The translations under genes were made by a program, and so were the position numbers. Below are positions 23,286-33,365 of a DNA stretch of 64,000 nucleotides, in pieces (position 1 is the stretch's first letter; every line of letters starts with the position of its first letter). The stretch spans positions 310,001-374,000 of the forward strand of contig MARA01000034.1 in assembly GCA_001792895.1 (NCBI GenBank), given 5' to 3'. The notes under the pieces are model-generated. The model ran no database searches, was not told where the DNA came from, and saw only the letters and a program-made list of their open reading frames with translations. The DNA is from Lentinus brumalis (lineage: Eukaryota > Basidiomycota > Agaricomycetes > Polyporales > Polyporaceae).

Positions 23286-23562
23286 ATGGGTGCGAGCGTA
23301 CTTGTCGCTGCTGGCCTGCTCGTCGGATTTATCTGGCGGTGCGACGTGCCGGGATTCCTTGAGAAGGTGAGCTTTATTTTATGTGTCTGATATTCCTGCT
23401 GAAGATACGATCAACATAGCATGCCGCGCACGCGTTCAGTATGCTTACCCCGATTGCCCAGAGTTACGCCAGATCGCTGCAGCGATCCGCTACGATGGTC
23501 CGGAGAAGCGGAGGCAAGTCGCTTGTGCTGGCCTCAAGACGTTTGCACTGATCCCGCGGTAA
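23286..23562 (+). CDS. Possible small protein with N-terminal hydrophobic helix
   Basis: Two exons (23286-23366 and 23440-23562, 73-nt intron, GTGAGC donor, TTCAG acceptor) give 67 residues. A hydrophobic N-terminal segment (ASVLVAAGLLVGFIW) could be a signal anchor; the second exon reads YAYPDCPELRQIAAAIRYDG with GC-ending codons. Beyond the stop an in-phase-like stretch (VTDEDRTIEQLALRARSF), another GTGAGT donor and a possible last exon up to 23769 suggest the gene may be longer if one base is missing near 23559. An 11-bp word (GATCCCGCGGT) is repeated directly at 23550 and 23575, just at this point. Function unknown; the model is tentative. Confidence 0.35.
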
Positions 23563-24143
23563 GCAGTCACAGTGATCCCGCGGTGACGGATGAGGATCGT
23601 ACAATCGAACAGCTCGCTCTCCGAGCTCGTTCTTTCCCTGTGAGTAGTATCTTTTCTCGCTGAATTTTACCATGTCATATGCTCAATTATGGTGCAGTTG
23701 TGTACTGGCAGCGACCGCTGCCTACGGGCAATTCGCGGTTCATATTTTATACAGTATGCGTCCGTGTAAGATGTCTCCGACTCTACATACCGCAACGTAC
23801 AACCTCTACGCTAACAGAGGCCGAGTGATCTTCCCGCCATGTTAGACGACCATTCTCGCTTCAACATCGCCACCGTTATGGACAACTAGGTCTAAAGCCG
23901 TGGACTTCTCCCGTAGATATCGGGCAATCGCTGGAGATCAGTATACTGTAAGTCCTCCAGCAGAGCGCTCCAGGGTCTGCGGAATTACTAATCATTTGTT
24001 TGGGTTGGTCAGCGACGGTCAACTGAGTCCTACTCCGAGAACGCGGACGGTTTCAATGTCACCAATGCAACAGGTTACAGTATTTAGAGGCTTGTGCAAC
24101 TCACCGAAGGGCACACACTTACTTCTGTCTCTTACTCCGTAGA
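23563..24143. other. Intergenic region upstream of the NmrA cluster
   Basis: May contain the last exon of the preceding small gene (about 23698-23769); otherwise no coding signal. Confidence 0.4.
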
Positions 24144-25332
24144 ATGGCTATCGATAAACCCCTCGTTCTCCTCATCGGCGCCACTGGGCTGACTGGCCAA
24201 AGTATCGTGAAGGGCCTTCTGGAATCCGGCAACTTCGTATGTGCATCTCTCTTTGCAAAATCCTCACCGCGACTGACACAACTCCTCCCGGCAGCGTCTG
24301 GCAGCGCTGGTTCGTCAGTCGTCATCGAGCAAGCCCGAGACGCAAGCTCTACGTGACGCCGGTGTTGAGATACGTCTTGGGGACGTACTCGACGGCGTCG
24401 AAGAGTTGAAGACGGTCCTCAGTGGCGTCGACACCCTGATCAGCGCGGTCACTGGATGGCTTATCCCCAAGCAGAAAGACATCATCCGGGCAGCCAAGGA
24501 GGTCGGAGTCATGCGCGTCGTCCCCTGTGACTTCAGCACGCCCGGTGCCAAGGGCGTCCGCGGTCTACATGACACGGTATGTCTTATCATCATAGGCTCG
24601 CGAGTCACGACGTTTCATCGCTCACCTTGCTGTGATCACCTACAGAAGCTCGCCATCCGGGAGTTCGTCCAGGACCTCGGTGTACCGTACACGTTCATCG
24701 ACGTGGGAGCGTGGATGCAGGGCTGGCTCCCGCTCCCGAGTCGCAGCACCCTCTCGGAAGAAGCGAAGCAGATGGCGTACACCACTCTTGGGGATGGTCA
24801 GGCAAGGACGCTGGTCACCGACCTCCACCACATCGGTCAATACGTCGCGCGCATCATCGCGGACCCGCGCACGCTGAACCATGCCGTGATCGTTTGGGAA
24901 GACGAGACCACGCAGGCGGAGGCGCTGGACCTCGGTGTGCGCCTCTCTGGCGATGGCGAGGCTCTCAGGGCGAAGTACGTCCGTGTGAGTATTTCACCTC
25001 TGGTCCTATCATGAGATCCCTGCTTATTCGGTTTGACTGTGCTGCAGGTAGCTCGGGATGCCTTTGCCAAGGCTATTGAGGAGGGAAAGCGGGAGATAGC
25101 CGCCGACCCGACTGCCCTCGGACCGCAGGTGAAGGTGGCGCGGAACGGGTATTCGCAGAGTATGCTTGCCCTCGAGGAGAACACGCTCGAGAACGCCAAG
25201 AAGCTGGGGTATCTCGACGCGCGTGAGCTCTACCCAGATATCCCGCCGTATTCACTAGCAGAGTTCGCGCGGGAGTTCTACAGCCTACCGGATCCTGGTT
25301 CGGAGTTCCACACATACGGGCCGAAAGATTAG
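24144..25332 (+). CDS. NmrA-like / isoflavone-reductase-like oxidoreductase, copy 1
   Basis: 332-residue atypical short-chain dehydrogenase of the NmrA/isoflavone-reductase (PCBER-like) family. An N-terminal Rossmann motif GATGLTG binds NAD(P). The core follows (RLAALVRQSSSSKPET, GVEIRLGD, GVDTLISAVTG, VMRVVPCDFSTPGAKG), then the substrate-domain segment VPYTFIDVGAWMQ and a C-terminal LENAKKLGYLDARELYPDI motif shared with the three paralogues. Exons 24144-24236 (93), 24295-24576 (282), 24646-24984 (339) and 25048-25332 (285 nt): the same architecture as the other copies. It is the only copy on the plus strand and ends 42 bp from the end of copy 2. Members reduce aromatic or quinone-like substrates with NADPH or act as redox sensors; the substrate cannot be told here. 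Confidence 0.9.
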
Positions 25333-25374
25333 CTCAATGTTGTAGTATCAGTCCAGCGCTACGCTATTCCCCCT

Positions 25375-26566
25375 TCAGACCTGTCTGTTCGGATAATAGA
25401 GGTCCGTGGGATCCTCAGCAGCATAGAACTCCTTCGCAAACTCCTCGAGTGTGGTCGTCCGAATGTCTGGATACAGCTCCCTGGCGTCGAGATACCCTAG
25501 TCTCTTCGCGTTCTCCAAAGTGTTTTCCCGAGGACGTGCAGACTATACCTGTGCTCGCTTCGCCTGAGCAGAAGGTAACCGTGCATGTCATGCGCGTCCT
25601 TTGCTATCATCGCCTTTCCCTGCTCGATGTTGCTCAAGAGCTCCTCCGGAGTAACCTGTTCATACCAAGGCGTCAACAGACCGCACCACACGGGGCGGAG
25701 GAAGGCACCTACGTCCAAGAACGTCTCTTTCATCTTGTCTCCATCTCCAGAAACGCGGGCACCAATCTCGTGAGCGTCATTCTGGGAAACTTGATCTTCC
25801 CAGATGATGACGGCCTTGTTTAGAGTGCGGGGGTCAGCGATGATACGAGCGACGAAGGTCCCGATGTGGTCCCGATGGGTTACGAGGATGCGAACGTTCG
25901 TGGCAGCGCCGGGACCGACGACTCGAGTAGTCCCTTTCACGAGCGTAAACTCAGGGTTCGAGCGGACGGGGAGGGGCAGGTACGGCTGCATCCACCAACC
26001 CACGTCGATAAACGTGTAAGGCACGCCTATCTCCTGGATGAGCTCGCGGATGGCGAGTTTCTGACCGTAGTGAGGAAGCGTTCGCTCATGGTAAGCCTCA
26101 TAATCAAGTACCGCTGCTTGAAGTGTCTTGGGTTGCTCACCTGGTCATGCAGTTCCCGTACACCCTTGGCACCCGGGGTGCCCCAGTCGCATGGAATGAC
26201 GCGTCCAACCCCGACCTCCTTGGCGGCGAGAATGATGGTCCTCTGTTTGTCAAGCGCGAACGCGGACACTGCGCTGATCAAAAGGTCGACACCCTGTAGG
26301 GTGACCATGTGTTGCTCGCGGTCGTCTTCGAGGTCGCCAATCCGTATCTCCACTCCGGCGTCGCGCAGTGCCAAAGTCTCAGGCTTGAGTGCGTAACCGG
26401 CACGAACCATGGCCGCCACTCGCTACAGGAGGATGTAACTAATGTCAGCAACAGCGATGGACAATAGACATACATAGCATTCCGAGGCGAGCAGACTCTG
26501 AATGATACCGTGCCCGGTGTTTCCGGCGGCTCCGAGCACGAGGACGAGCGGAGGAGCGGCGGACAT
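25375..26566 (-). CDS. NmrA-like oxidoreductase, copy 2 (apparent frameshift)
   Basis: Paralogue of the neighbouring genes with exons 26566-26474, 26422-26141, 26060-25713 and 25655-25375. Rossmann motif GAAGNTG, then RVAAMVRAGYALKPET, VGRVIPCDWGTPGAKG and VPYTFIDVGWWMQPYLPLP. The last exon runs out of frame at a CCC run (25527-25529 on +): one more base restores the family sequence through to YPNRQV and TGA at 25375-25377, about 334 residues. Everything downstream of the slip is conserved with the paralogues, so a sequence error or a very young mutation is likely. The third exon is 9 nt longer than in the paralogues. Core promoter word TAATATA sits about 40 bp upstream. Confidence 0.85.
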
Positions 26567-26601
26567 ACTTCTCAGTGAGGTTTGAACGCCGTGCTGCAAG
26601 T

Positions 26602-26608
26602 GTAATAT
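26602..26608 (-). promoter_or_regulatory. Core promoter word, NmrA copy 2
   Basis: GTAATATAG context (written on the + strand) about 36-42 bp upstream of ATG 26566; the same 9-bp word lies at a similar distance from copy 3. Confidence 0.35.
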
Positions 26609-26902
26609 AGGCCATCGATTCCGTCTTACGCAAGTGCCGACATCGGGTCCATAGCAGAAGGATGGAACAATCGGTGCCCTTGAGTAAGTATGATGTCGGA
26701 TGACGGCGTATATGATGTTAGGGATATTGGTAAGGGGCGGGAAGTCCCGAGCTTCAGGTTGACAGCGTCTCAAACAGTATCATGGTCAATAACTGTTTGC
26801 ATAACACCTCAATCCGAGTCCGCACTATTGAATCAGGTCTGCTCGACAGCGCTACCGCAAGACTTGTTCATAAGCTTCACGAATTACAACTGTACCACTT
26901 AA

Positions 26903-28060
26903 CTACTTCCGAGTGTATCCGTACGCCGCCGCAGGTTCCTCCATCGCGTAGAACTCTTTAGCATACTCCTCAAGGGTGGTGGTAGGGACGTCGGGATACA
27001 GTTCCCTCGCGTCGAGGTAACCCAGCCGCTTCGCATTCTCGAGTGTGTTCTCCCCGAGGATGTGCATACTGTAGGTATACTCGTTCCAGGACTGCATGAC
27101 GTAGGCAAAGTAATCCGTGGGGTCTTGCGCCAGCTTCTCCTTGGCCGCGGCAGCGGCTTGCAAGATCTCTTCCACAGTAGCCTACAGGATGCAACCAAAA
27201 TCAATGCAGCTCGCTAGCACGCGAAAGCACGACTCACGTTGGTGTAGAGTTCCTTCAGCTTCTCACCGTCACCGGATACGCGCGCGCCGATCTCCTGTGC
27301 GTCGAGCTGGGACGCTGCATCCTCCCAGACGATGACTGCCTGGTTGAGGGTGCGCGGGTCGGAAATGATACGCGCGACGAAGGTTCCGATGTGGTCGTTG
27401 TATGTGAGGAGGATGGGTGTCGTTCCGCCGCCGGCTAACCGATAAGTGAGGGATCGGAACTCGAGAGGTGCATTGCTTCGAAGCGGGATGGGGAGATACA
27501 GTTGCATCCACCAGCCGACGTCGATAAACGTGTGGGGAATGTCGTACTCCTTGATGAAGTCCCTGATCGCGATTTTCTGCTAGGAGATGAGGTGCTGATC
27601 GTCTATGCGACAAGGGAGCACGCACCTGATCGTGCAACTCGCCGATGCCCTTCGGCCCTAGTGGAGTGCCAAAGTCCGAAGGGACTACGCGCTTGACCCC
27701 GGCCTCCTTCGCAGCTAGGAGGATGTTCTTCTGCTTGGGGCCGGCAGTTGCAATGACCGTGCTGATGAGCACATCGACGCCAGCAAGCGTTGCTTTATGT
27801 GTCTCCACACTGTCCTCCAGGTCGCCCAGTCGGATCTCGACACCAGACGAGCGCAGCTTCTCAGTTGCGTTCTTAGATGCCGACGCAGAGCGTACCAAAG
27901 CGGCAACCCTCTGTCACCAAGTGTGAGCGATCGTTCAGGACCCAGAGTATTGACAAACAGTACTGACAAAGTCACCCGAAGCGAGGAGGCCTTTGACGAT
28001 GATCCCACCGGTCTTACCGGTCGCGCCCAGAACCAAGACGAGAGGCTTTGAAGTCGACAT
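26903..28060 (-). CDS. NmrA-like oxidoreductase, copy 3
   Basis: 331 residues; exons 28060-27968, 27910-27626, 27576-27238 and 27181-26903 (93, 285, 339 and 279 nt). Rossmann motif GATGKTG, then RVAALVRSASASK, VETHKATLAGVDVLI, VKRVVPSDFGTP, IPHTFIDVGWWMQLYLPIPL and the shared C-terminus LENAKRLGYLDARELYPDV, ending EPAAAYGYTRK. The first intron (27967-27911) has a GTCAGT donor. It is closest to copy 4 by eye: both share the MHILxENxLENAKRL segment and the KDIPHTFIDVGWWMQ-like core. No signal peptide or membrane segment; predicted cytosolic. Confidence 0.9.
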
Positions 28061-28102
28061 TGCGTGTGAAGGTTAGACGGGAGACACCCGACGACATCCT
28101 GG

Positions 28103-28109
28103 TAATATA
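28103..28109 (-). promoter_or_regulatory. Core promoter word, NmrA copy 3
   Basis: TAATATA about 43-49 bp upstream of ATG 28060, matching the arrangement in copy 2. Confidence 0.35.
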
Positions 28110-28917
28110 GTGCTCGCCGAATCAGTCAACGTGACCTCTCAACTTGAAGAAGTAGCCTGCATGTCCCGACATCGTCGGCGATACTACTCCATCAGTGTAG
28201 TATTTATCAGCATTCACTCCAGATAACCGAAGGTGCAAGCTACGCCCACCGTGAATGTCCTCGAATGTCCAGATCGATCACTTGAGCATTATTCCCGTAC
28301 CGCGAACTTGCGAGTGACGACATCATCATAGCGGCGGTAGCTGAGCTGGTCCCAGATCTATAGACTTGCCAGACTACCGTGCATGGGCGTACACGTTGAT
28401 GGCGGCGTACTCGGAGATCCCTCTTGAGATACCGCCCTCGGTATATGAGTAATACACTCCATCTGTGAGCGCACAACCATCAATTTGACTTTCATCCGGA
28501 ACAGACAACACAAGCCACCTGCTGTGTATCACCAAGCAAGGTGATAAGTCGAGTCTGCCAATTTCTTGCCGTGTTGAGAAGCAAACCCACTGCGTTGTGA
28601 TCAGACCGCAAGAGACCGCGAGTCAGGCATGGGATCGATGACAAGGCATAAAAGGAAACCTAGACGCCGCAGCCTCTTAACTCATGATGGCGTGGGAGTA
28701 TTCTTCCTCGGGCTCTGAGTCGACCACGGGCAAGAGAAACCCCTCATGGTCTTGGTTCTTAGGCAATATGTGCCCTTGACGCTACACATCGATCATGCGC
28801 TATCTATGCTGATAGTCAGAACAACGAAGTCGCCCCCGGATGTGCCAACTCTTGCTCATTCGTGCTTATCGCGTCACAAGCCAATGGCTATATATTGCTA
28901 GATCACACGCAAGAAGT
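28110..28917. other. Spacer between NmrA copies 3 and 4
   Basis: No open frame with family similarity; I saw no remnant of a fifth copy. Confidence 0.5.
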
Positions 28918-30094
28918 CTAATTTTGCTTGTAACCGTACGACTCCGCAGGCTCTTCCATCCCGTAGAATTCCTTCGCGCACTCCTCGAGAGTCGTCGTAG
29001 GGATATCTGGGTACAGCTCCCTCGCGTCCAGATAACCTAGGCGCTTTGCGTTCTCCAGGTTATTCTCCTCAAGTATGTGCATGCTGTAGAGGTATTCGTT
29101 CCACGACTGCATGACGTGGCCGAAGTAGTCCGACGGGTCTTTCTTCAGCCGCTCCTTGGCAGCCGCCGCACCCTGCAAGATGTCTTCCGCGGTCACCTAT
29201 TGCAGTACGGGGTCAACTAACAGTGTTAGTGCAACACAAGCGCAACTCACGTTGGTGTAGAGTTCCTTCAACTTCTCGCCGTCACCGGACAGACGTGCGC
29301 CGATCTCCCGCGCTTCGAGCTGAGATGCCGTGTCCTCCCAGATGAGGACCGCCTGATTGAGGGTGCGCGGGTCTGCAATGATGCGGGCGACGAACGTTCC
29401 AATATGGTCGTTGTGCGTGAGCAGGATGCGCGCCTTCCCGTCCCCGACGAGTCGGTATGTCGATGCTTTGAATTCGATCGGAGCTTTGCTGCGAAGTGGG
29501 ATGGGGAGGTAGATCTGCATCCACCAGCCGACGTCGATAAACGTGTGAGGAATGTCGTGCTGCTTGATGAACTCCCTGATTTCAAGTTTCTACCAGAGCC
29601 TGAGGTTGGACGACTTTTCAAGGACCTTTGGATGCGACGAAGGTGCCTTACCTGGTCGTGCAACTGGCGTACACCCTTGGCGCCTGGAGTGCCAAAATCG
29701 CAAGGGATGACACGCTTGACACCAACTTCCTTCGCAGCTAGGATGATGTCCTTCTGCTGAAGAATCGTAGTCGCAACCACCGCGCTGATGAGGATATCGA
29801 CTCCGGTAAGGTTCGTCTTGTGCGTCTCGATGCTATCCTCCAGGTCGCCCAGGCGTATCTCAACACCCGACGAGCGCAGCGCCTCGGTAGCACTCTTCGA
29901 GGCAGACACAGGGCGGATCAGAGCTGCAACTCTCTGTGAATGACAGCCGTCGGCCGGTGAGAATCATCCCGAACATCGCGAATGGCAAGACCAGTACTCA
30001 CGAAGTCCCCGGACGCCAAGAGGCCCTTGATAATACTGCCGCCGGTTCTACCGGTTGCACCCAAGACAAGGACTAGAGGTTTGGGAGAAGACAT
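28918..30094 (-). CDS. NmrA-like oxidoreductase, copy 4
   Basis: 330 residues; exons 30094-30002, 29933-29652, 29589-29251 and 29196-28918 (93, 282, 339 and 279 nt), intact. Rossmann motif GATGRTG, RVAALIRPVSASKS, VEIRLGDLEDSIETHK, VKRVIPCDFGTPGAKG, IPHTFIDVGWWMQIYLPIPL, SGDGEKLKELYTN, and C-terminus EPAESYGYKQN. The intron positions are identical to the three other copies, which with the matching exon sizes shows tandem duplication. Likely a cytosolic NAD(P)H-dependent reductase of unknown substrate. Confidence 0.92.
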
Positions 30095-30136
30095 GCTGTA
30101 TGGAACCGTTGCGCTTGACGTTCCTGACGCCCCTGT

Positions 30137-30142
30137 TATATA
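30137..30142 (-). promoter_or_regulatory. TATA-like box, NmrA copy 4
   Basis: TATATA 43-48 bp upstream of ATG 30094. Confidence 0.45.
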
Positions 30143-30792
30143 CGCAGAGCCAAAATGTGACGCGGACGACGCGCCGCCCGAAGAAGAGGAATGTCCGGTA
30201 ATGTCGGCGATTTCCGACTCACGCAATATATGTCAGCCAGTTCGTCAATCTCGACCCAACGCCTCCCAACGCTTTAAAGAGGCTGCTGCGTGGAACAGAT
30301 ACTGAGGCGCCGAAATGTCTCTCGGAATACCGTGTTCGGTATATTAGTGATACATGGTGTCTGGTGAAAGTTCAACAGCAGTGATTCTGCATTCTGTATT
30401 GCGAAGGGCAAACGAGAACACATACGTGAACTTATGGGGATATCTGTAGGCGGAAAAGGCGTAATTGCCTATGTAAGCACCGTCTGCAACGCAGAGCCTC
30501 GAAGTACAGATTCTCAGCATCATGACAGCACGATATACTTCGCAAGATCTTCATCCTGAAAAGTAGCAATCAAGTCAGGAACACTCAACGTCAGTATACC
30601 TCTTCAGTCCCCAACCATCGGTACTGCGAACTCGGTGATAAGCGATGGGAAATGTTTGGATTAGGCGGATGCAAGTGCAACGCTGGGGTAGTTGTTCATG
30701 ATATGATAGTTGTCGATAGCATGGTACATGAGGAGCGCGAACCACCGCAGGCGGCAGGCTCAGTAGCGAAGAATCTCGACAATCCGCCCGGG
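30143..30792. other. Intergenic region
   Basis: Upstream of NmrA copy 4 and downstream of secreted copy 3; no gene seen. Confidence 0.5.
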
Positions 30793-31340
30793 CTATGCCG
30801 TGGCAGACTGGGTACCGGTGGTGGTACTCGTGACCGTCATCACCTTCGTCGCCGTCTCCGTACCGGCGATGACGGTGCTCGTGACGCTGACGATGCTTGT
30901 CGCAGTCACAGTCGCGGTATGGACGAGCATGGTGGTGTCCGTGATTGTGTGGGTCGCAGTACTGATGATGGTAGGGACGACAGGCGCAACGCTCGATACC
31001 GAGGAAATCGGGTCCTGACGTGCCGAGAGCTGCGTAGGCTGGCCGCTCGGTGCTTGAACGACAGTTGTCATGACCGTCTCTGTCTGGGTGACGATGGGCG
31101 CATACGTCTCTGTGACGTATGAGTAATCGCCGGTACACGACGTCTGCGGTAGCGTTTTGGTGCCATGGAAGCCAAAGGCGGGATGGTGGCTACCGTCGAA
31201 TGCTGAGGGAAGAGGTTAGTGAAAGGAATGTCTTTACGGTGGCGAGCTTGCTTACTTGCATCCCTGTTCCCGCCGGGACGAGCACTAGCGCACAGCGCAA
31301 GCACGAGGTTGGCAAGGGCAGCGAGCTTGTATGAGAACAT
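30793..31340 (-). CDS. Small secreted Thr/Val-rich protein, copy 3
   Basis: 164 residues, exons 31340-31256 and 31202-30793, 53-nt phase-1 intron shortly after the signal peptide (MFSYKLAALANLVLALCASA). The mature chain has a His/Gly-containing N-terminal part with one Cys, then VTETYAPIVTQTETVMTTVV. An Arg-Gln junction (QLSARQDPISS) leads into a Thr/Val/Ser-rich tail (TATHTITDTT, HTATVTATSIVSVTST) ending SATA. No catalytic domain. The first residues (MFSYKL) resemble copy 4 (MFSNKL), with which it is divergently paired, start codons 889 bp apart. An upstream ATG at 31355 would add MRSRS. Confidence 0.75.
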
Positions 31341-31430
31341 GGATCGCGAACGCATGGTGTGGGTGTGCGATGCGTGTGGGATGGGAGTGAGGATGCTGTT
31401 GATGAGGAATCTACGGAGACACCCTGGCCA

Positions 31431-31437
31431 TATTTAT
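31431..31437 (-). promoter_or_regulatory. TATA-like box, secreted protein copy 3
   Basis: ATAAATA on the minus strand about 91 bp upstream of ATG 31340. Confidence 0.4.
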
Positions 31438-32122
31438 GCTGTTTCGCGGGCTCGTAAGCTGCTTGGCGACCCTCCAAGTGCATCCGTGGTCTGAGTCCGA
31501 CACGGGTTCTTCCGCAGAGTTCCGCGTTCTCCTAGTAGCCTCCTTCACTGAGGTCGAGAGTTCCGCGGCCTGACGCCCGGGTGGGATGCGTATTCTGGTA
31601 GGGAATTACGATAAGGCCGGGGCCAAGTGTCATAACCGTCAACGGATTGTCTCTCTATGGTACGGATCTGCTGCAACTCACCATCTGCACGTCCCCTACA
31701 TAGATGACATGTGCCACAGGGCATTGCCGCGCCTTCGCAGAGCCCGGCATCCCGACGGTCTGAATTACAATATCGATCAGGGCGAACCGAAAGGTGGGTG
31801 AGTTCACAAGTCCGATTTGATATCGGTCCGTTACTTCATAAAGTTGGGAGCTCCACTCAGCTTCCTATGTCGCGAACTGGTCTGGTTCACAACGCGGTCT
31901 GCGTACGGATTGAGCGTCTGAATTGCCATATCGGGAAAGCCGGAGGCGGGCCGGCATACCCGAGAACGGAGGGTAATAGCAAAATAGACGACAGGTTGCG
32001 CTGGAGCCGATGGTGTATAGGACCGCGGAGTTGCTCGTTTGAAAGCCTCGCCAACGCGGAAGGGACTTCGCAATTTTGCTCGAAGCTCGACGCTCTGTGG
32101 GGACAAGAGGGGCGGCGAAAGG
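31438..32122. other. Divergent promoter region between secreted copies 3 and 4
   Basis: No coding sequence supported; presumed shared upstream region of the two genes. Confidence 0.45.
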
Positions 32123-32130
32123 TATATAAG
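32123..32130 (+). promoter_or_regulatory. TATA-like box, secreted protein copy 4
   Basis: TATATAAG 100 bp before ATG 32230. Confidence 0.5.
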
Positions 32131-32229
32131 GACGTGTGGTATGCGCCAGAGGCCTCATCATTCGCTCACCTCATCTGCCCTCACAAGCACCTGCTTAGCC
32201 TACGCAAACCCTCGCACCCGCACTTCACT

Positions 32230-33095
32230 ATGTTCTCCAACAAGCTCACCGGGTTCCTTATCTTGGCGCTGGTCGCTGGGGCTTCTGGTAAGTACTCCCG
32301 TACACGTCACACGGGAATCAATCAAGAGACTTACCTGTACGTTTGTCCTCAGCAATGCCCGCAAAGCGCGAGAACTCGGATGACGACGACGATGACAACT
32401 GGGGGGACTACTGCAGCGACTTCACTTCGACGGCCACGGTCACTTCGCCGACGACTACCACCACCACCATCACGTCGGTTGTGATCGCGTCCAGAGTGCC
32501 GGCCACTGCGTCCTTGCCGGGTCCATCTGTACCAGCGTCCGCGGACACCACGCCCGCCGGCGTACCCTTCATGGTCACGCCCTCAGTCGATGCATCCTCC
32601 CGAGCCCGCCCTTCGGTCGCGACACCATCCATAGGAGCTCCTTCGGCTAGTGCGCCGTCGCCCACCGCACCGTCCATCTCAGCTCCCATCCTCGTCGAGC
32701 TCCCGTCGGTCTCTGCATCTTCAGAGTCGGCGCCGGTTGCAATCCCGTCGGCACCAGTCCCGATTCCTGAGGTTCCTTCCGCAGCTCCGTCTGCCCCTTC
32801 TGCGCCCATAGCGGCACCTTCGGACGTCACCTCGTCGCTCCCCACCATGCCGTCGCCCTCGGCTCCCTCCGAGCCGTCGTTCACCACGCTCGAGAAGCGC
32901 CAGACCTCCACGGTCTCCGAGATCGCGACCGTCACGGACGTGCGCTCCTTCACGAGCATGACCACCTTGACGAGCACCATCACGAGCACCGCGACCATCC
33001 TCGCGTCGGCGATGGCCACGACAATGACCACCAGCACGTCAACCATCTACCACACCGTCACCGCCAGCACGAGCGCATCCCCGTCTGATGCGTAG
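32230..33095 (+). CDS. Secreted Ser/Pro/Ala- and Thr-rich protein, copy 4
   Basis: 266 residues in exons 32230-32287 and 32353-33095; 65-nt phase-1 intron right after the signal peptide (MFSNKLTGFLILALVAGASG). The mature chain shows a dibasic site (AMPAKR), an acidic run (six Asp, then NWGDYCSD), a Thr stretch, and about 110 residues of Ala/Pro/Ser-rich, mucin-like low complexity. A second dibasic junction LEKR is followed by QTSTVSEIATVTD, then a Thr/Val/Ser-rich tail matching copies 1-3. It is the longest family member, apparently by expansion of the middle segment. No enzyme domain; extracellular and O-glycosylated by inference. Confidence 0.75.
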
Positions 33096-33365
33096 GCCCG
33101 ACGGAGATCGGTATGGTCATCGATGCGTGATGGCTAGAATTGAGAGAAAAGCGAAAAGAAGTGACTCCTACTAGATGCGATGCATTGGGATCGACGCATT
33201 GAATGTACCACCGCAGCCCGGAGCTATGGTTCTCGATATTGAACCACATCATCATAAGAACGCTGCCCTGTGTAATCTCCACCGACCGATGTGAGCGTTC
33301 TCGAATGGGTAAGAATCGCGAACGACATACCTCTACTCTCCCATCTGCATGCTTCCCGCTACTCC

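Noticed and set aside
32408..33046. Val/Met-rich minus-strand frame opposite secreted copy 4
   Set aside because: Reverse complement of a low-complexity Ser/Pro/Thr region; no start or intron support.
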